A stretch of DNA of 64,000 bases from an uncultured Christensenella sp. (GTDB lineage Bacteria > Bacillota > Clostridia > Christensenellales > UBA1242). The notes beneath the pieces were generated by a model that saw only the letters and a list, made by a program, of their open reading frames with translations, had not been told where the DNA came from and did no database searches. Positions 18,945-27,800 of this stretch are shown piece by piece. Both the position numbers and the translations under genes were made by a program. The DNA lies in assembly GCA_948466185.1 (NCBI GenBank), contig CAOJZM010000002.1:62001-126000 (forward strand), given 5' to 3'. How positions within the stretch are numbered: the stretch's first letter is position 1; the number at the start of each line of letters is the position of its first letter.

Positions 18945-19592
18945 ATGCTGCATAAAAAATTTTCAAAATTAGATAAAGATTATATTATTTTACATTCAAA
19001 GTACCTTGTTGATAACAATAAACAAGCTTATTTTAATAGAATTGAGAAACTTGCATCACTTGGTCAGCTTAATGCTATTCAGGACTTTTATAAGTTTCGT
19101 GATGAAGTCAAGGGTAACGGCTATGTTAATGAGAAAGTTGAAGAGCATGTAAAACATTTTATAGATGACTATTTTATCAATTTTGAAGAAGCTTATGCCT
19201 TGTTGTTAAGGGAAGGGCAGACGGGTGACAAAGAATATGTTTTTGATGTTGTCAATAAAGAATTTAAGGATCAATTTTTTAATGATAGATTTGTTGCATG
19301 TGTTATTGCTGAAAGGGGTTTAGAAATTTATCACGAATTAGGAGATAGTAAAACCACCGCAACTCAAGCAAATTTTAAAAATATGCGAGGAGTTTTAAAA
19401 GAAGGATTGCTATACTTTAAAAATAATGAGTTAACAGGTGAGAAGTATGATATTATGAGTTATGTTACCACACTTTATAGCCTTCGCTGTGTTAAAAATA
19501 AAACTCATTTACAAGTTAAACGTTGTTATAATAATCTTAATCGACTTGCAAACAAGCCGCTCAGTCAAAATTACGAAGATGAAAATGTTTAA
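18945..19592 (+). CDS. hypothetical cytoplasmic protein
   Basis: 215 residues, hydrophilic, with no membrane span. It is predicted mostly helical; the pairs of helices around 35-65 (NRIEKLASLGQLNAIQDFYKF) and 95-120 resemble Sel1/TPR-like helical repeats, but the repeat is too weak to call. It has a consensus promoter and its own terminator, so it is expressed as a single gene. The RBS is AAAAGGATTATATT. Function unknown. Confidence 0.7.
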   Translation: MLHKKFSKLDKDYIILHSKYLVDNNKQAYFNRIEKLASLGQLNAIQDFYKFRDEVKGNGYVNEKVEEHVKHFIDDYFINFEEAYALLLREGQTGDKEYVFDVVNKEFKDQFFNDRFVACVIAERGLEIYHELGDSKTTATQANFKNMRGVLKEGLLYFKNNELTGEKYDIMSYVTTLYSLRCVKNKTHLQVKRCYNNLNRLANKPLSQNYEDENV

Positions 19593-19604
19593 TAAAATAT
19601 ATTT

Positions 19605-19633
19605 AAAAGCACCAAAAAAATGGTGCTTTTTTT
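19605..19633. terminator. Terminator after unknown gene
   Basis: A 10-bp stem (AAAAGCACCA / TGGTGCTTTT) with six A residues in the loop and a T run. Confidence 0.9.
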
Positions 19634-19693
19634 ATAACTAAAGATTCGAGTTTTTCTATAAAAATAGTGTTTAAGATGTCAGGTTGTGTTAAT

Positions 19694-20881
19694 TTATTCA
19701 TGTGGGTTTTTGCTGTTATTGATAAATTTGGCTTTATCACTTGCAAGTGATATGGCTCCATACTTTTCATTAATTTTATTTATTGACGCGGATAAATCGC
19801 TTTCATTTTCAAACATAGACAGTTGTTTTGCATTATCTGGACAAAAGTCAGATGTACGTAATCTGATGGAGCGTATTGGAATGCTATATTTCCAAAAACT
19901 ATCCAAAAGTTTCAGGCCTTCTGATGCTAATTTTTTTATGTCGTGTGTGGAGGATATCTTTCTGCTTTTGCCAAACCTTTCCATTTTGTAAGTTTTTACA
20001 CTTATGCCGATCGTATTTGCAAAAAGGCCATGCTTAACAAGTCTTGCTGACACTTTTTCTGCAAGAAAGGCAATGACAGAAATTATTTCCTCCCGGGATG
20101 TTATGTCCTTTAAAGTGGTGGTGCCATTACCAATACTTTTTGGTGGCGGAAGTTTATAATAGTTGCATACGGATTCAAATCTCTCGCCCAATAGACTTTC
20201 TTTGAGGTGGACACCGGTTATACCCATTATATCTTTGAGGTAATCATCTGGAAGAGTTACAAATTCGCCGATGGTTGTTATATTCATATTCTTAAACTTT
20301 TTTTCAAGGCGGTGACCGATACCAATGATTGAACCAAGTGGAAGGTTGTATGTTTGTTGCTTAAAGGAAGAGTGCGGAATAATAGTGGTGGCGTTAGGCT
20401 TTTTCAGGTCTGAACCAAGTTTTGCAAATATTTTGGAAAATGACACACCTATTGAAACAGTAAAGCCAAACTGGGTTTGAACTTTTTTTCGTATTTCATC
20501 TGCTATTTGTTGACCATTTTTGCCTAGGTAATTTAAACTGTCTGTAACATCTAACCAACATTCATCAAGCCCCAACGGTTCTACAAAATCGGTGTAGCAA
20601 AGGTATAATTCATGTAGTTTTTCAGAAATCTCCTGATATAAATCATAGTGGGGTTGCAAAACTACAAGCTCGGGACATAAATTCTTGGCTTCCCAAATGA
20701 CCTGTCCCGTCTTAACACCAAATTTTTTTGCGATCTCATTTTTGGCAAGTATCACTCCAGTACGTTTCTTGGGATTTCCTGCAACTGCCACTGGTTTATT
20801 AAAAAGTTCCTGTTTCGACGCACATTCCACAGAGGCAAAAAAATTATTTACGTCTGAATGTAAGATTGTCCTCTCTTTCAT
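19694..20881 (-). CDS. dinB: DNA polymerase IV (Y family)
   Basis: 395 residues. DinB copies damaged template with low fidelity. Visible motifs: H-S-D-V-N-N-F-F-A-S-V-E at the N-terminus with the first catalytic aspartate, L-D-E-C-W-L-D-V-T near residue 104 with the D-E pair, the thumb helix-hairpin-helix (I-G-I-G-H-R-L-E-K-K-F) and a little-finger domain. The C-terminus lacks an obvious beta-clamp QLxLF peptide at the very end, but QLSMFE is present near residue 365. It is divergent from the gene at 20937. The RBS is weak (AAGGGAC). Confidence 0.93.
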   Translation of the reverse strand: MKERTILHSDVNNFFASVECASKQELFNKPVAVAGNPKKRTGVILAKNEIAKKFGVKTGQVIWEAKNLCPELVVLQPHYDLYQEISEKLHELYLCYTDFVEPLGLDECWLDVTDSLNYLGKNGQQIADEIRKKVQTQFGFTVSIGVSFSKIFAKLGSDLKKPNATTIIPHSSFKQQTYNLPLGSIIGIGHRLEKKFKNMNITTIGEFVTLPDDYLKDIMGITGVHLKESLLGERFESVCNYYKLPPPKSIGNGTTTLKDITSREEIISVIAFLAEKVSARLVKHGLFANTIGISVKTYKMERFGKSRKISSTHDIKKLASEGLKLLDSFWKYSIPIRSIRLRTSDFCPDNAKQLSMFENESDLSASINKINEKYGAISLASDKAKFINNSKNPHE

Positions 20882-20936
20882 TTGATTTAATGTCCCTTTT
20901 TGTTGTATAATTAGGCTATGTAAAAAGAGGAGTTTT

Positions 20937-21863
20937 ATGCGAACCTATGTTTCCCAAAAAGGATTAAGGAACAGTTATTGTGATAGTTTAAAATCGTTTT
21001 TATTTCAGCATTTTCCATTGCAAGAAGTGGTTAAAATTAGGGCGCTGCCTATTAACGATGATGAGGATAGATGGCTATGTGAGTATAGTGTTATTAAAAA
21101 CTTGTTTGCTGGGGTGAGAGAATTAAATCTTGGATGCAAATACGCCAATAATGCAATCTATATGCTGGATAAATATGGGTTGAGTGGGAATGCTGTGGTG
21201 CAAGAAACTATTGATTTGCCGGAAATTACGGATAGAGTGATTTTTCATGTGGTGGATGTGTTAGCATATAGTGAAAATGAACTTCAGGATATAGCCTTAA
21301 AACTGGGTCGAAGTAAAGTGCCGGTTATGATTACATATGGACGAAGTTTAAATGAAATGGGCAGTATTGATAAAGAGTATGGGCAGTCTCCAGCCACATT
21401 TTTGGAAAGCTTAGGCTTTTTGGATAGAGAATGCTTTATATTAGGAGGAAATTATCTTGACAAGGACGACTTGATGTTACTGGCCTCCTATGATGCCAAA
21501 ATCATTGTTTCACCCAGATCGGATATGCTTGTTGCACGTGGGTTTATCAATCTTTCTCCGCTAGTCTCTCAAAATATTGAAATTTTGTTTGCTAGCGATG
21601 AATATCCCGAGGTGGATATGATAAGCGAAGTGGAACTTGGATGCGGACAAACGGGGAATTTAATGACCAGCTCCAAATATGCTGAACCTTCAAAGCTTGT
21701 GCTTAACGTATTGAAAGAGAAATTGAGCATAGATGATGAAATTCTTCATAGGGTTATCAAACTGGATGAGGATTTGACAAAGGAAAATACCATGGTTAAG
21801 CTTCGTTATTATGAACTGGAGAAAAAATTAATAAAAATATTTAAGGAGAAATTATGGAAATAG
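20937..21863 (+). CDS. degenerate amidohydrolase-like protein
   Basis: 308 residues. The middle follows the ATZ/TRZ-type amidohydrolase barrel: 'L-N-E-M-G-S-I-D-K-E-Y-G-Q-S-P-A-T-F-L-E-S-L-G', then 'F-I-L-G-G-N-Y-L', then 'I-I-V-S-P-R-S-D-M-L-V-A-R-G' and 'I-L-F-A-S-D-E'. In active relatives the first segment has H-x-x-E and the second A-H-C/G; here those histidines are missing, while the last aspartate is kept. The N-terminal H-x-H metal site is also absent. It is therefore probably not a metal-dependent hydrolase. It overlaps tex by 10 bp and is likely co-transcribed with it. RBS GAGGAGTTTT. Confidence 0.6.
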   Translation: MRTYVSQKGLRNSYCDSLKSFLFQHFPLQEVVKIRALPINDDEDRWLCEYSVIKNLFAGVRELNLGCKYANNAIYMLDKYGLSGNAVVQETIDLPEITDRVIFHVVDVLAYSENELQDIALKLGRSKVPVMITYGRSLNEMGSIDKEYGQSPATFLESLGFLDRECFILGGNYLDKDDLMLLASYDAKIIVSPRSDMLVARGFINLSPLVSQNIEILFASDEYPEVDMISEVELGCGQTGNLMTSSKYAEPSKLVLNVLKEKLSIDDEILHRVIKLDEDLTKENTMVKLRYYELEKKLIKIFKEKLWK

Positions 21864-24010
21864 TACAAGAACTTGCCTCTGAGTTTGGCTTAAAACTCGA
21901 ATATTCACAAAATATAATCAACTTGATTGATGAAGGATGTACAATCCCATTTATTGCACGTTATAGAAAGGAAATGCACGGAACTTGTGATGACCAGACT
22001 TTGCGTGAATTTTCGGATAGGCTTAAGTATCTTAGAAATCTTAATGCTGAGAAAGAAAAGGTGGAAAAGACTATTACAGAACAGGGGAAATGGACGGAGG
22101 AACTTGCGACTGCTCTTTCACAGGCTCGAACTATGACTGAGGTTGAGGATATTTATAGGCCATATAAACCAAAACGTAAAACAAGAGCTTCAGTTGCAAT
22201 TGCAAAAGGTCTTGAGCCTCTTGCTGATATTTTGCAAGCACAATCAAAATCTTTTGTTATTATGGAAGAAGCAAAGAAGTTTATCACTGAGGAAGTGAAA
22301 ACAGTGGAAGATGCTCTTGCAGGTGCGAAAGATATTCTAGCTGAAAGAATTTCTGACGATGCCGAACTTCGCAAAGTGTTACGTGAATATATAGCAGAGA
22401 AGGCGACCATTTCATGTGAACTTGTTGAAGGGGAGAATAGTGCAACCTACGAAACTTATGCCGGCTTTAAACAAGAAGTTAAAAATATACCAAGTCATAG
22501 AATTCTTGCAATCAATCGCGGCGAAAATGAAAAATGCCTTAAGGTTTGCATAAATGTTGAGCAAGAAAAATGTTTAAATATCATTAACAAAAGTTTTAAG
22601 AAAAATAATGAGGATACCGATGTTTTAATGAACGAGGCTATTGCTGACTGTTTTGAAAGACTCCTATTTCCTTCCCTTGAAAGAGAATGTCGAAACAATC
22701 TCACAGACCGGGCAAACGAGCAGGCAATAAAGATGTTTGAAGTGAACTTGAAGCCTCTTCTTATGGAAGCCCCACTTAAGAACAATATTATCCTTGGACT
22801 TGACCCAGCATACAGAACTGGCTGCAAGATTGCGGTTATAGATAAGCATGGTAATGTGCTTGATACCACCGTTATTTATCCAACGCCTCCGCAATCTAAG
22901 ACGGAGGAAAGTATTGCAAAATTAAAAGTTTTAATTGAAAAATATAATGTTGATATCGTTTCTATTGGAAATGGAACAGCATCAAAAGAGGCAGAAATAT
23001 TTGTTGCAGAACTTATAAAACATGTTTCTCGTCCAGTAAGTTATGCTGTGGTGAGTGAGGCCGGGGCCTCAGTATATTCAGCGTCGAAACTTGGTGCCGA
23101 AGAATTTCCAGACTATGACGTATCGTTAAGAAGTGCGGTGTCAATTGCACGTAGGCTTCAGGATCCACTTGCCGAGCTTATTAAGATTGATGTTAAATCA
23201 ATTGGTGTTGGTCAGTACCAACATGACATGCCTCAGAACCGCTTAACAGAAGTTTTAACGGGTGTTGTTGAGGATTGTGTAAACTCGGTGGGAGTTGATC
23301 TTAACACCGCTTCTCCAAGCCTTCTTTCCTATGTGTCTGGGCTTAATATGTCAATCGCAAAGAATATTGTTGCGTATCGTGCAAAAGCGAAAGGAATAAA
23401 AAATAGAGAAGAACTTTTATCTGTGTCAAAACTTGGGCCAAAAGCATATGAGCAATGTGCTGGCTTTTTAAGGGTTGTTGGTGGAAATGAAATACTTGAT
23501 AACACCGCTGTGCATCCAGAAAGCTATGACGCAACAAGAAAACTTTTGAAACTTTTCAACCTGAGCGAAGAAGATATTAAAAATAACAACCTTGTAGAGC
23601 TTCCAAACCTTGTCAGAGCAAAAGGGGAAGATAAGGTTGCTAAAGAGATTGGTGTTGGAACTCCAACCTTAAATGATATAGTGAATGAACTTTTGAAACC
23701 GGGTAGAGATATTCGAGAAAGTATGCCAAAGCCAATTTTAAGAAGCGACATTCTATCAATGGAAGATTTAAAGGAAGGAATGGTGCTTAGCGGAACTGTT
23801 CGAAATGTAATTGACTTCGGTGCTTTTGTGGATATAGGGGTGCATCAAGATGGGCTTGTGCACATCTCTCAAATTTCTGATTCATTTATTCGTCATCCAT
23901 CGGAAGCACTTAAAGTTGGGCAGCATGTGGAGGTTAAAGTCCTGTCTGTTGACCCAGTAAAAAAACGTATTTCCTTAACGATGAAGGGAATAGAGAAAAA
24001 TGAAGATTAA
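21854..24010 (+). CDS. tex: Tex family RNA-binding transcription accessory protein
   Basis: 718 residues. The order matches Tex: helical N-terminal domain with P-F-I-A-R-Y-R-K-E (about 30), YqgF/RuvX-like RNase H fold (N-I-I-L-G-L-D-P-A-Y-R-T-G near 310), helix-hairpin-helix repeats (VEDCVNSVGVDLNTAS ... 470-540) and a C-terminal S1 domain (V-R-N-V-I-D-F-G-A-F-V-D-I-G near 650). Tex binds nucleic acid and affects transcription and tolerance to stress. The start overlaps the previous gene, with AAGGAGAAATT as RBS. Confidence 0.95.
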   Translation: MEIVQELASEFGLKLEYSQNIINLIDEGCTIPFIARYRKEMHGTCDDQTLREFSDRLKYLRNLNAEKEKVEKTITEQGKWTEELATALSQARTMTEVEDIYRPYKPKRKTRASVAIAKGLEPLADILQAQSKSFVIMEEAKKFITEEVKTVEDALAGAKDILAERISDDAELRKVLREYIAEKATISCELVEGENSATYETYAGFKQEVKNIPSHRILAINRGENEKCLKVCINVEQEKCLNIINKSFKKNNEDTDVLMNEAIADCFERLLFPSLERECRNNLTDRANEQAIKMFEVNLKPLLMEAPLKNNIILGLDPAYRTGCKIAVIDKHGNVLDTTVIYPTPPQSKTEESIAKLKVLIEKYNVDIVSIGNGTASKEAEIFVAELIKHVSRPVSYAVVSEAGASVYSASKLGAEEFPDYDVSLRSAVSIARRLQDPLAELIKIDVKSIGVGQYQHDMPQNRLTEVLTGVVEDCVNSVGVDLNTASPSLLSYVSGLNMSIAKNIVAYRAKAKGIKNREELLSVSKLGPKAYEQCAGFLRVVGGNEILDNTAVHPESYDATRKLLKLFNLSEEDIKNNNLVELPNLVRAKGEDKVAKEIGVGTPTLNDIVNELLKPGRDIRESMPKPILRSDILSMEDLKEGMVLSGTVRNVIDFGAFVDIGVHQDGLVHISQISDSFIRHPSEALKVGQHVEVKVLSVDPVKKRISLTMKGIEKNED

Positions 24011-24030
24011 TGACTTCTCTGTTACAGAAA

Positions 24031-24066
24031 TACAATATATTGTAATTAGTACGCTTGCATACTAGC
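24031..24066 (+). promoter_or_regulatory. Two palindromes upstream of mcsA
   Basis: A perfect 14-bp palindrome TACAATATATTGTA (24031-24044) is followed by an 18-bp inverted repeat TAGTACGC-TT-GCATACTA (24047-24064, one mismatch). The CtsR box (GGTCAAA direct repeats) expected before mcsA is not present. These sites could bind another stress regulator. The segment TACGCTTGCATACTAGC recurs almost exactly at 61192. Confidence 0.45.
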
Positions 24067-24084
24067 TAAATATTGGAGGTTAAA

Positions 24085-24261
24085 ATGTCAAAGTGCCCAT
24101 ATTGCCTTACAACTTATAAAGAAATTATGCAAACAGGCTTTGTGGGCTGTGAGCATTGTTATCAAGAAATACCTGAGCTTCAAGAAGCCCTTGACAAACT
24201 TTATGGAGACAAAAGACATAAGGGGCGAAGATTAAAAAGAGGTGGAAATGGAAGTTTATGA
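24085..24261 (+). CDS. mcsA: minimal McsA-like zinc-finger protein
   Basis: 58 residues from the ATG at 24085 (RBS TTGGAGG; the TTG inside that RBS is not the start). It has one C-P-Y-C ... C-E-H-C pair (residues 4-7 and 23-26). Typical McsA is about 180 residues with two such pairs plus a UVR domain, so this is a cut-down form. McsA activates the arginine kinase McsB; the mcsB start overlaps its last codons, supporting the call. The tail is very basic (KRHKGRRLKRGG). Confidence 0.75.
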   Translation: MSKCPYCLTTYKEIMQTGFVGCEHCYQEIPELQEALDKLYGDKRHKGRRLKRGGNGSL

Positions 24262-25255
24262 TGATATTGCAATTTCTTCCCGTATTCGCCTTGCACGTAA
24301 TGTTAAGGGTGTGAAATTTTATATCAAACTTGATAATGACGAGGACGCAAAGCAAATAGTTAAAAGTGTTAAATTGGTGTTAGATAGATTTGACTTATTT
24401 AATTTTTTAACTCTTAAAAATCTTTCATTAAGTGAATGCAATGCACTTTTTGAGCAACATTTGATAAGCCACGAGCTTATTGCAAATAAGGACATATCTT
24501 CGGTGGCAATCAGCGAAGATGAAAAGGTCATTGTTATGATAAATGAGGAAGATCATATTCGTGAGCAATGCCTTGAAAGCGGCTTTAATCTTTTAAAGCC
24601 TTATAAAAGACTTCGGGCTATAGACGATGCAATCCTTGGTGAACTTGACATCGCTTTTGATGAGCGATTCGGTTTTATAACTGCAAGCCCTTCCAATCTT
24701 GGCAGCGGTATGCGTGCTTCAGTTATGCTTTTTCTTCCAGCCCTTGAGCGTGCTGGAAAAATCAATGAGCTTTTTGACAGAGCAGGAAAAAATGGTCTTA
24801 CCATTCGCGGTATTTATGGTGAGGGAAGCAAGAACGAAGCAAGCTTTTATCAGATATCAAATCAAGGCAGCCTTGGCAAAAGTGAAGAAGAAATTATTGA
24901 TGATGTGAGCGAAATTATATACCAAATTTGTAATGAAGAAAAAGAAATGCGTGATTATTATATGCTGAGTGAACGGGCAGAAATTAACGATGAGGCATTA
25001 AGGGCTTATGGTACACTTGTAAATTGCTATATGCTGAGTGAAAGCGAGATGATGAGGCTTTTATCTAAGGTTAAATTTGGAAGCAGTCTTGGTTTTCTTG
25101 ATATTCTAGATATTGACAAATTCCAAAAACTTTACTACGAAGGAGGAAGTGCAAACCTTAAAGAAATTTTTGGTTTTTCTGATACAAAAAAGGAAAACAT
25201 ATTAAGAGCGGAGTATATATCTAAAAAGATAAAAAGTCTTGTTAAACGGAGGTAG
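24248..25255 (+). CDS. mcsB: protein-arginine kinase McsB (catalytic Cys replaced by Ser)
   Basis: 335 residues from ATG 24248, overlapping mcsA by 14 bp. McsB phosphorylates arginines of damaged proteins to mark them for ClpCP. Phosphagen-kinase features are clear: S-S-R-I-R-L-A-R-N near residue 11, E-D-H-I-R near 100, S-N-L-G-S-G-M-R-A-S near 155 and the loop Y-G-E-G-S-K-N-E-A near 195. The usual T-x-C-P-T/S-N motif reads T-A-S-P-S-N here (codon AGC), so the conserved active-site cysteine is a serine. Activity may be altered but need not be lost. Confidence 0.92.
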   Translation: MEVYDDIAISSRIRLARNVKGVKFYIKLDNDEDAKQIVKSVKLVLDRFDLFNFLTLKNLSLSECNALFEQHLISHELIANKDISSVAISEDEKVIVMINEEDHIREQCLESGFNLLKPYKRLRAIDDAILGELDIAFDERFGFITASPSNLGSGMRASVMLFLPALERAGKINELFDRAGKNGLTIRGIYGEGSKNEASFYQISNQGSLGKSEEEIIDDVSEIIYQICNEEKEMRDYYMLSERAEINDEALRAYGTLVNCYMLSESEMMRLLSKVKFGSSLGFLDILDIDKFQKLYYEGGSANLKEIFGFSDTKKENILRAEYISKKIKSLVKRR

Positions 25256-25260
25256 AGGGA

Positions 25261-27696
25261 ATGAATTATCAAAGTGGAACATTTTCAGACAGCATTGAGA
25301 AGGTGATAAAAAACGCAAGTAAATTTGCACTCAGATTTGGAAGCAACCTTGTGGGAAGCGAACATATTTTGTATGGACTTGTATCGGTGCGTGAATGTCT
25401 GGGAGCAAAATTTTTGGCAGAGGAAGGGGTAACCGAACCAGCACTCTTTGAGTTTTTTGAGGAAAATTCGCCAGAGGATAATCTATTTGGTGATGAGGTT
25501 GAACTTACCCCAAGAACCAAGGATTTGTTTAGGATTGCACAGCAGATTGCTCTGCAGTTGAATCACTCATTTTTGGGCACCGAACATCTTTTGCTTGCAC
25601 TGCTTTCAAGTCCAAGTTCGGTTGCATATAAAATTCTTGTAGGTCAATTCGGAGTGGATGTTGACGCCCTCCGAAACAAACTGGTTTCGGTCATGCGGCA
25701 AAATCCTTCAAAAGAAGAGAAGAAGGAAAATAAGCAGTCAGGAAGCACTCTTCCAGAAAAGCTTTTGGATATGGGCACGGATATAACACTAAAAGCCAAA
25801 GAACATAAACTTGACCCTGTGATTGGCAGGGAAGAGGAAATTGAACGTGTGGTTGAAATTCTATGCAGAAAAACAAAAAACAATCCCGTTTTGATTGGCG
25901 AGGCAGGGGTTGGTAAAACAGCGGTGGTAGAAGGCCTTGCACAAGCGATTGTCAGCGGTAATGTGCCTGAAATACTTAAAGACAAGGTTATATACTCTCT
26001 CGAAATCGGGGGGCTTATGGCGGGTACAAAGTATCGAGGTGCAATGGAGGAAAAACTTAAAGACGCCATAGAAACCATTATTTCAAGCAAGAACATAATT
26101 GTTTTTATTGATGAAATACACACGCTTGCACAAGCAGGAAGCGAAAAGGGGGAAACTTCGCCTGCCGATATGCTTAAACCATATCTTGCACGTGGAGAGT
26201 TGCAAACCATTGGAGCAACAACCACTGACGAATATCGCAAGTTTATCGAAAAGGATAAAGCCCTTGAAAGACGTTTTCAACCAATCATAGTTAATCCACC
26301 ATCTGTTGAGCAAACTATTCAAATTTTGAAGGGCCTCCGTGATGCGTATGAAGCATTCCATAAAATCACAATCACCGATGAAGCCATTGAAGCGGCTGCT
26401 GTTCTTTCTGACCGATATATTATGGATAGAAGCCTGCCAGATAAGGCCATTGACCTTATTGATGAGGCAAGTAGCAAGGCAAAAGTCAATTATACAGTAA
26501 AACCTCAACCAATACGAGATATTGAAGAAAAGATAAAATCACTTTCAGCGAGCCGTGATGAAGCGTCACTGCAGCGTAACTATGAAAAAGCGGCAAAGTT
26601 GCAATCTGAGATTATCAATCTTGAAAATGACCTTAAAAAGAAGAGTGATAAACTTAATATTAAACAAAAATCAGCGATTCAGGCTATTGGTGCAAATGAG
26701 ATTGCTGAAGTTGTTGCAAAATGGACAGGAATACCGGTTACCAGAATAACAGAAAGCGAGAGGGAAAAACTTATACATCTTGAAGATATTCTTCATAAAC
26801 GTGTTGTTGGACAAAATGAAGCGGTGGAAGCGGTTGCTAAGGCGATAAGACGTAGTCGCGTTGGCTTGCAGGATTCTAAACGCCCAATTGGGTCATTTCT
26901 CTTTATGGGACAGACGGGGGTTGGTAAAACCGAACTCAGCAAAGCGATAGCCGAGGCAATGTTTGATGATGAGAATAATATTGTGCGAATCGATATGAGT
27001 GAATATATGGAGTCGCATACGGTGTCTAAACTTATTGGGGCACCTCCCGGATACGTGGGCTTTGACGAGGGTGGTCAACTTACCGAAGCAATACGCCGCC
27101 GACCTTATAGTGTTGTTCTTTTTGATGAAATTGAGAAGGCTCATCCCGATGTCCTCAATTCTCTGCTTCAAATCTTGGATGATGGCAGACTTACCGACGG
27201 GCAGGGACGAACGGTTAGTTTCAAAAACACAATCATTATAATGACAAGCAATCTTGGTGCAAAAGAGGTGAAAGAGCACCATAAATCTTTAGGCTTTGTT
27301 GATGGGCAGAAAGAGGAAGAGGTTGATTCCAAGAAAATCTATATGGATGCTTTGAAACGTAAGTTTAAACCTGAACTTGTCAACCGTATTGATGTTATTT
27401 GCATCTTTGATACTTTGTCACAAAATGATCTTATCAAGATTGCAAAAATTCTTATAACAAACATTAATAAACGCTTGAAAGAAAAGAATTTATCTATCAA
27501 GATGACTGAAGAAGCTTTTGAATATATTGTTTCTCATGGCTCTAACGTTGAATATGGTGCAAGACCCCTTAAAAGATACATTCAACAGGAGATTGAGGAC
27601 CAAATCGCTGAAAAGATACTGCTTGGCGAATTGAAAAATGCGGGCTGTATTGTCATTGATGCGAATGAAAATGGACTTAATTTTGTTTCGGAATAA
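25261..27696 (+). CDS. clpC: ATP-dependent Clp protease ATP-binding subunit ClpC
   Basis: 811 residues. Two Clp_N repeats (about 1-140), AAA+ domain 1 with Walker A G-E-A-G-V-G-K-T-A and V-F-I-D-E-I-H-T (about 205-290), a middle coiled domain with a UVR-like stretch (about 415-450), AAA+ domain 2 with G-Q-T-G-V-G-K-T-E and the ClpP-facing C-terminal domain. ClpC unfolds proteins, including arginine-phosphorylated ones, for ClpP. It starts five bases after mcsB (RBS CGGAGGTAGAGGGA). ctsR, usually first in this operon, is absent here. Confidence 0.97.
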   Translation: MNYQSGTFSDSIEKVIKNASKFALRFGSNLVGSEHILYGLVSVRECLGAKFLAEEGVTEPALFEFFEENSPEDNLFGDEVELTPRTKDLFRIAQQIALQLNHSFLGTEHLLLALLSSPSSVAYKILVGQFGVDVDALRNKLVSVMRQNPSKEEKKENKQSGSTLPEKLLDMGTDITLKAKEHKLDPVIGREEEIERVVEILCRKTKNNPVLIGEAGVGKTAVVEGLAQAIVSGNVPEILKDKVIYSLEIGGLMAGTKYRGAMEEKLKDAIETIISSKNIIVFIDEIHTLAQAGSEKGETSPADMLKPYLARGELQTIGATTTDEYRKFIEKDKALERRFQPIIVNPPSVEQTIQILKGLRDAYEAFHKITITDEAIEAAAVLSDRYIMDRSLPDKAIDLIDEASSKAKVNYTVKPQPIRDIEEKIKSLSASRDEASLQRNYEKAAKLQSEIINLENDLKKKSDKLNIKQKSAIQAIGANEIAEVVAKWTGIPVTRITESEREKLIHLEDILHKRVVGQNEAVEAVAKAIRRSRVGLQDSKRPIGSFLFMGQTGVGKTELSKAIAEAMFDDENNIVRIDMSEYMESHTVSKLIGAPPGYVGFDEGGQLTEAIRRRPYSVVLFDEIEKAHPDVLNSLLQILDDGRLTDGQGRTVSFKNTIIIMTSNLGAKEVKEHHKSLGFVDGQKEEEVDSKKIYMDALKRKFKPELVNRIDVICIFDTLSQNDLIKIAKILITNINKRLKEKNLSIKMTEEAFEYIVSHGSNVEYGARPLKRYIQQEIEDQIAEKILLGELKNAGCIVIDANENGLNFVSE

Positions 27697-27707
27697 ATCA
27701 AAATATA

Positions 27708-27737
27708 AAACAGCAACTGTATTTGTTGCTGTTTTTG
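27708..27737 (+). terminator. mcsA-mcsB-clpC terminator
   Basis: A 10-bp stem (AAACAGCAAC / GTTGCTGTTT) with a seven-base loop and a T run. Confidence 0.9.
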
Positions 27738-27751
27738 TATTGTTTCTGATA

Positions 27752-27780
27752 TTGACTTTGTTTTTATATCATGATATAAT
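27752..27780 (+). promoter_or_regulatory. Promoter of LRR protein gene
   Basis: TTGACT (27752-27757) and TATAAT (27775-27780) with a 17-bp spacer. Confidence 0.8.
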
Positions 27781-27800
27781 TTTGTTAGGAGAAAAGCCAG

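Noticed and set aside
24011-24084. CtsR box or CIRCE element before mcsA
   Set aside because: Neither the GGTCAAA direct repeat nor TTAGCACTC-N9-GAGTGCTAA is present.
25644-26240. Long serine-rich open frame antisense to clpC
   Set aside because: Typical antisense shadow of a conserved gene; no RBS or promoter.
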